From NCBI GenBank assembly GCA_965214495.1, contig OZ243958.1, positions 2,170,001-2,234,000 on the forward strand: a DNA stretch of 64,000 nt, read 5' to 3'. This stretch comes from JANQOH01 sp965214495. GTDB taxonomy: Bacteria > Pseudomonadota > Alphaproteobacteria > UBA7887. The position numbers and the translations under genes were made by a program. Each line of letters opens with the position of its first letter. Position 1 is the first letter of the stretch. Shown piece after piece: positions 58,455 through 64,000 of the stretch. Below the pieces are notes generated by a model that was not told the origin of the DNA, ran no database searches, and worked only from the letters and a program-made list of their open reading frames with translations.

Positions 58455-59387
58455 GTGAGAGATCGCGGAGCCCTGTCAGCGAAGGCGTTATCGGCGACCA
58501 TCGTCCTGCTGGTCGTGGCTCTGGCTGCGCCGGCGCCGGCGCAGCAGGGGCAGTCGTTCAACGCACTGCTCGACCGTCTCGATCGCCTGGAACGCGATCT
58601 CGGCGCCGTGCAACGCCGGCTGGCGCGCGAGGGCGTTTCCGCAGGCGCGCCGGAATCGGAAGCGGCTGCCGACCCGGCCATGATCGCCGACCGGGAGATG
58701 CGGCTGGCCGGCTTCAAGGATCAGCTCCGGCAGCTAACCGATCAGCTCGAGAGAACGGAGTTCCGCCTGCGCCAGCTCGGCGATTCACTGTCGCTCACGG
58801 TGCGCGACCTCGAAGATCGGGTTGCCGCGCTGGAGGCGGCGGCGCGGAGCGCATCGGCACCGATGGCCGAGGCGACAGGCGATGCCGGCGCTCCGCCAGG
58901 CGTCGCACCGGACGTGGCGGAGCCTCCCGACACAGCGCCCGCGCCCGGGCAACCTTCGGCAGACGACGTCGGAACGGCCGATGCGGCCGACGCCACCGAG
59001 ACGGCGCCGGAGGAGGCATACGAACACGCCTACGAATTCCTGGAACGCGCCGACTATGTCGGTGCAGAGGCGGCGTTGCGGCGCTTCATCGAGCGCTTTC
59101 CCGAGCACCCGTTGGCCGGCAACGCCGGCTATTGGCTTGGCGAGACCCACTACGCCCGACAGGATTACGAGAGCGCAGCGGTCGCGTTCGCGCGCAGCTA
59201 CCGGAACTTTCCCCAAGGCGGCAAGGCGCCAGACAACCTCCTCAAGATCGGCATGAGCTTCGCGGCGATGGGCAGGATCGAAGACGCCTGCGCCACCTTC
59301 ATGAAGCTGCGGGAGGAATACGACGACGCACCGACGACCGTGCTCGATCGACTGGTTCGCGAGAGCGCCCGCGCCGACTGCCCCTGA
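58455..59387 (+). CDS. cpoB: Cell-division coordinator CpoB (YbgF)
   Basis: About 310 residues from the GTG at 58455, which starts directly before a signal peptide (LSATIVLLVVALAAPAPAQQ); a TTG at 58422 would add a poor N-terminus. An N-terminal coiled coil (about 35-115, LDRLDRLERDLGAVQRRLAR) drives trimerisation. An Ala/Pro/Asp-rich linker follows, and then TPR repeats (YEHAYEFLERADYVGAEAAL; FPEHPLAGNAGYWLGETHYA). It links Tol-Pal with peptidoglycan synthesis at division in the periplasm. tilS starts 5 bases after its stop. Confidence 0.92.
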   Translation: MRDRGALSAKALSATIVLLVVALAAPAPAQQGQSFNALLDRLDRLERDLGAVQRRLAREGVSAGAPESEAAADPAMIADREMRLAGFKDQLRQLTDQLERTEFRLRQLGDSLSLTVRDLEDRVAALEAAARSASAPMAEATGDAGAPPGVAPDVAEPPDTAPAPGQPSADDVGTADAADATETAPEEAYEHAYEFLERADYVGAEAALRRFIERFPEHPLAGNAGYWLGETHYARQDYESAAVAFARSYRNFPQGGKAPDNLLKIGMSFAAMGRIEDACATFMKLREEYDDAPTTVLDRLVRESARADCP

Positions 59388-59392
59388 GCACG

Positions 59393-60700
59393 GTGGCGGA
59401 AGCCCCGCCGATCGAAGATACGGAATTCGCCCGCTTGATGGCGCCGTTCGCGCCGTTCGAACACGCGCCCGAACTCGCGGTGGCGGTGTCCGGCGGCGCC
59501 GACAGCCTGTGCCTTGCCCGGTTGGCCGGGCGCTGGGTGCGGGCGCGCGGCGGCGTTGCGGTCGGACTCGTCGTCGATCACGGGTTGCGCCCCGACTCGG
59601 CGACGGAAGCGGTGGCGGCCGCGGAGTGCACCGCCGCGTTCGGCCTCCATGCGCACATCCTGCCGTGGCAGGGGCCGAAGCCGGTGACCGGTGTTCAGGC
59701 CGCCGCCCGCACCGCGCGTTACGACCTGCTGGCCCACGCCTGCCGCGAACGCGGCGTATTGCACCTGTTGCTGGGTCATCATGCCGGCGATCAGGCCGAG
59801 ACCGTGCTGATACGGCGCGCCGCGGGAAGCGGCGCAGACGGTCTCGCCGGTATGGCCTCCGTAACCGAACGCCACGGCATCCGGTTGTTGCGGCCTTTCC
59901 TGCCGGTGCCGCCGTGCCGGCTGCGGGCGACGCTGGCGAAGCACGGCGTTACCGGGATCGAAGATCCGTCGAACCGCGACCCGGCCTACGCCCGGACCGC
60001 GGCGCGGCGATATCTCGCGCGGGCGGGCGATGCGCCGGCGCTCGTCGCCGAGGCGCGCCGGCGCGGCCGCGAACGCGCGGCGCACGAAGGAACGGTGGCG
60101 CGCGTGCTGCGGCAAGCGGTGCGGCTCGACCCGCGCGGCGCCGCCGCCGTGAACCGGGATTGTCTGACCGCCGCGCCGCACACTGTCGCCCTGACAGCAC
60201 TGGCGCGGGTGGTGCGCTGTATCGGTGGTCGCGTTCATCCGCCGCGTTCGCGACGCCTGTCGCGGGCGCTTACCGCTCTGTGCGGCGCAGCGCCGGCCGT
60301 TCTGACCCTCGGCGGTTGCCGGATCGCCGCGCGCGGCGGGCTGTTGACCGTCACACGCGAAGCGGCTCCGGTTCCGGATCTGCCGCTCGCGGCAGGCGCG
60401 ACGGCGCACTGGGACGGCCGGTTCGCGGTTGCCGTATCGGAACGGTGCGGCGGTGCCGCACCCTACCGCGTGACCCGGCTCGACGATCGGTCGTGGGCGG
60501 CCTTGCGCCGCTGCAACGACGGTGCCGCGCTTCCGCCGCCGCTGCGGGCGGGCCTGCCGGTGCTGCACGACCTTGACGGACCGCTGGCGCTGCCCCACTT
60601 GTCTGCGAGGCGAGGCGAGCGCGCGCCGTTCACGGCGGAGTTTCGCCCGTTGCTGCCGCTTGCCGGGCCTCGTTTCGCGCCGGCAGCGGATATCTGCTAG
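59393..60700 (+). CDS. tilS: tRNA(Ile)-lysidine synthetase TilS
   Basis: A 435-residue enzyme that changes C34 of the CAU-anticodon tRNA-Ile to lysidine. The PP-loop AVAVSGGADSLCLARLAGRW, VGLVVDHGLRPDSATEA, GVQAAARTARYDLLAHACRE, LLLGHHAGDQAETVLIRRA and IEDPSNRDPAYARTAARRYL mark the N-terminal ATPase domain; the C-terminal half is less conserved, as is usual. The GTG at 59393 is chosen from the close spacing to cpoB. The enzyme is essential. Confidence 0.94.
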   Translation: MAEAPPIEDTEFARLMAPFAPFEHAPELAVAVSGGADSLCLARLAGRWVRARGGVAVGLVVDHGLRPDSATEAVAAAECTAAFGLHAHILPWQGPKPVTGVQAAARTARYDLLAHACRERGVLHLLLGHHAGDQAETVLIRRAAGSGADGLAGMASVTERHGIRLLRPFLPVPPCRLRATLAKHGVTGIEDPSNRDPAYARTAARRYLARAGDAPALVAEARRRGRERAAHEGTVARVLRQAVRLDPRGAAAVNRDCLTAAPHTVALTALARVVRCIGGRVHPPRSRRLSRALTALCGAAPAVLTLGGCRIAARGGLLTVTREAAPVPDLPLAAGATAHWDGRFAVAVSERCGGAAPYRVTRLDDRSWAALRRCNDGAALPPPLRAGLPVLHDLDGPLALPHLSARRGERAPFTAEFRPLLPLAGPRFAPAADIC

Positions 60701-60703
60701 AAT
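60693..60703 (+). promoter_or_regulatory. Extended -10 element before ftsH
   Basis: TGCTAGAAT is a good extended -10 (TGnTAnAAT-like) at the end of tilS, about 25 bases before the ftsH GTG. No strong -35 stands at the right distance. Confidence 0.35.
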
Positions 60704-60727
60704 ACAAGCTGCCGCGTTCGGTGCTGT

Positions 60728-62665
<1,938 letters not shown>

Positions 62666-62708
62666 GCGGCGAACCGCCGGAAGCCGGGGCGCACACCGTC
62701 CCGCCGCT

Positions 62709-63782
62709 TTGTATCTGAGACCGGCCGGTCTGCTGCGCGGCGCGGAAGCCGCCGCAGCATGTGCGGCGAGCGCCGCGCTGCCGCTCGCCGGCGGGCCGTT
62801 CGCGTTCGCCGGCTGCCTCGCGATCGACCGCGGCGAAGGCGGGCAGGGCCGTGAGGAACGCTGGCTTTCGATCCCGGAATTGCGCGACCGCGCCGACGCC
62901 GACCCGTTCTTCGGCCGGCGGCTGAAGCGCTTGTCGGCGCCGCGTCCTGCGTTTTCCGGCCTGACGACCGACCAGCCGGCGATCATGGGGGTGGTCAACG
63001 TCACCCCGGACAGCTTTTCCGACGGCGGACGATATGCGGCGCCCGCGGCAGCGGTCGAGCACGGCCTGGCGTTGGCCGAGGCGGGCGCGGGAGTGATCGA
63101 CGCCGGCGGCGAGTCGACTCGGCCCGGCGCGCAACCGGTTCCACCGGCACTCGAGCGGGAGCGCCTGTTACCGGTGATCTCGGCACTTGTCGGCGCCGGA
63201 CTCACGGTGTCGGTCGATACCCGTAACGCGACCACGATGCGGGAGGCGCTCGACGCCGGCGCGGCCATGGTCAACGATGTCAGCGCTCTCACCCATGATC
63301 CGGACAGCCCGGCGATCGTCGCGGCGGCCGGCTGCGCGGTCGTGCTGATGCACTGCGCCGGCGACCCGCGAGACATGCAGGACGACCCGCGCTACGACGA
63401 TGTCGTCCTCGACCTTTACGACTATTTCGAGGCGCGCCTCGCCGCGTGCCGGGCGGCCGGTATCGCGCGCGAGCAGTTGATCCTCGATCCCGGCTTCGGG
63501 TTCGGCAAGACTCCGGCGCACAATATGAGTCTGGTCGACTCGCTGGCGTTGTTCCACGGCCTCGGCTGTCCGCTGCTGATCGGGGCGTCGCGCAAAAGCA
63601 CTATCGGGCGGATCGCCGGCGGTGCCGCGGCCGCGCCGAACGGTCGGTTGCCGGGTTCGCTGGCGCTGGCGCAAGCGGCGTGGGACCGCGGTGCGCAGAT
63701 AGTCCGCGTGCACGACGCCGCCGAGACGGCGCAGGCGCGCGCGCTGTGGCGGACGCTGGACGACAGCCGGACTGACGGATAG
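62709..63782 (+). CDS. folP: Dihydropteroate synthase
   Basis: A 357-residue enzyme joining p-aminobenzoate to the pterin in folate synthesis. The TIM barrel starts at MGVVNVTPDSFSDGGRY (about 93) with DAGGESTRPGAQPVP, VSVDTRNATTMREALDAGA, DPGFGFGKTPAHNMSLVDSL and LLIGASRKSTIGRIAGG. The first 90 residues (GPFAFAGCLAIDRGEGGQGR) form an extension that is common in alphaproteobacterial FolP. A TTG at 62709 is the only good start before it. Sits between ftsH and glmM, the usual order. Confidence 0.94.
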   Translation: MYLRPAGLLRGAEAAAACAASAALPLAGGPFAFAGCLAIDRGEGGQGREERWLSIPELRDRADADPFFGRRLKRLSAPRPAFSGLTTDQPAIMGVVNVTPDSFSDGGRYAAPAAAVEHGLALAEAGAGVIDAGGESTRPGAQPVPPALERERLLPVISALVGAGLTVSVDTRNATTMREALDAGAAMVNDVSALTHDPDSPAIVAAAGCAVVLMHCAGDPRDMQDDPRYDDVVLDLYDYFEARLAACRAAGIAREQLILDPGFGFGKTPAHNMSLVDSLALFHGLGCPLLIGASRKSTIGRIAGGAAAAPNGRLPGSLALAQAAWDRGAQIVRVHDAAETAQARALWRTLDDSRTDG

Positions 63783-63793
63783 ATTCCGATTCG

Positions 63794-64000
63794 ATGACCG
63801 GGAATGATCGCGCCCTGTTCGGCACCGACGGGATTCGCGGGCGCGCCAACGTATATCCGATCACCGCCGAGACGGCGCTCGCGGTCGGCAAAGCGGCGGG
63901 CGCGGTGTTTACACGCGGCGACCATCGCCATCGCGTGGTGATCGGTAAGGACACGCGGCTGTCGGGCTACATGCTGGAGCCGGCGCTGACGGCGGGTTTC
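63794..64000 (+). CDS. glmM: Phosphoglucosamine mutase, N-terminal part (cut by window edge)
   Basis: The first 69 codons of GlmM are present: RALFGTDGIRGRANVYPIT, ALAVGKAAGAVF and VVIGKDTRLSGYMLEPALT are the standard opening. The catalytic serine loop lies past the edge. It makes glucosamine-1-phosphate for UDP-GlcNAc and thus for peptidoglycan and LPS. The start is 11 bases after the folP stop. Confidence 0.95.
   Translation, partial: MTGNDRALFGTDGIRGRANVYPITAETALAVGKAAGAVFTRGDHRHRVVIGKDTRLSGYMLEPALTAGF

Overview
The window is a high-GC chromosomal segment of an alphaproteobacterium. Gene order supports this: an F1 ATPase cluster atpH-A-G-D, priA next to fsa and xerC, metK-trmB-rimP-nusA-ylxR-infB-rbfA-truB-rpsO-pnp, and pal-cpoB-tilS-ftsH-folP-glmM. 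A Rhodospirillales-like relative is likely, but no rRNA is present to fix the order. I saw no tRNA, rRNA or CRISPR array.

Layout. 1-3096 (minus strand): F1 ATP synthase genes, cut at the left edge inside atpD. 3097-4599: gene-poor DNA with a decayed zeta-toxin-like ATPase and two pairs of short dispersed repeats. 4600-8878: a small hypothetical gene, priA, fsa and xerC. 8947-11436 (minus): a restriction-modification island of vsr, a DUF4928 gene and dcm. 11573-20659 (minus): the yejABEF peptide importer, formaldehyde-detoxifying frmA, hydroxypyruvate isomerase and an M20 amidohydrolase. 21048-24215: a DUF4167 gene and clpB, with a heat-shock-type promoter. 24567-26185: an ABC-2 polysaccharide-exporter-like pair.

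26362-40315 is one nitrogen-acquisition unit: a consensus sigma-54 promoter, the urea importer urtABCDE, then urease ureDABCEF and ureG. It is interrupted between ureF and ureG by about 3.3 kb of defence-type DNA. The insert holds a deleted copy of a D12 adenine methyltransferase, a frameshifted second DNA methyltransferase, an intact D12 methyltransferase and a wrecked SacI-like restriction endonuclease. A degenerate copy of the ureF 3-prime end sits just before ureG, so the insertion appears to have duplicated its target. This interrupted operon is the most unusual part of the window.

40504-51688 is the metK and translation/transcription-factor block, with an attenuator-like leader before rimP. 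51853-56202 carries a flavin oxidoreductase, a rubrerythrin, an Fe-S oxidoreductase, a DUF3501 gene and a VOC-fold gene; the middle three form a tight, poorly understood redox set. 56227-57639 (minus) holds lolA and an exported intradiol dioxygenase. 57708 to the right edge is pal, cpoB, tilS, ftsH, folP and the start of glmM.

All functions are from reading motifs and context; no database search was run.
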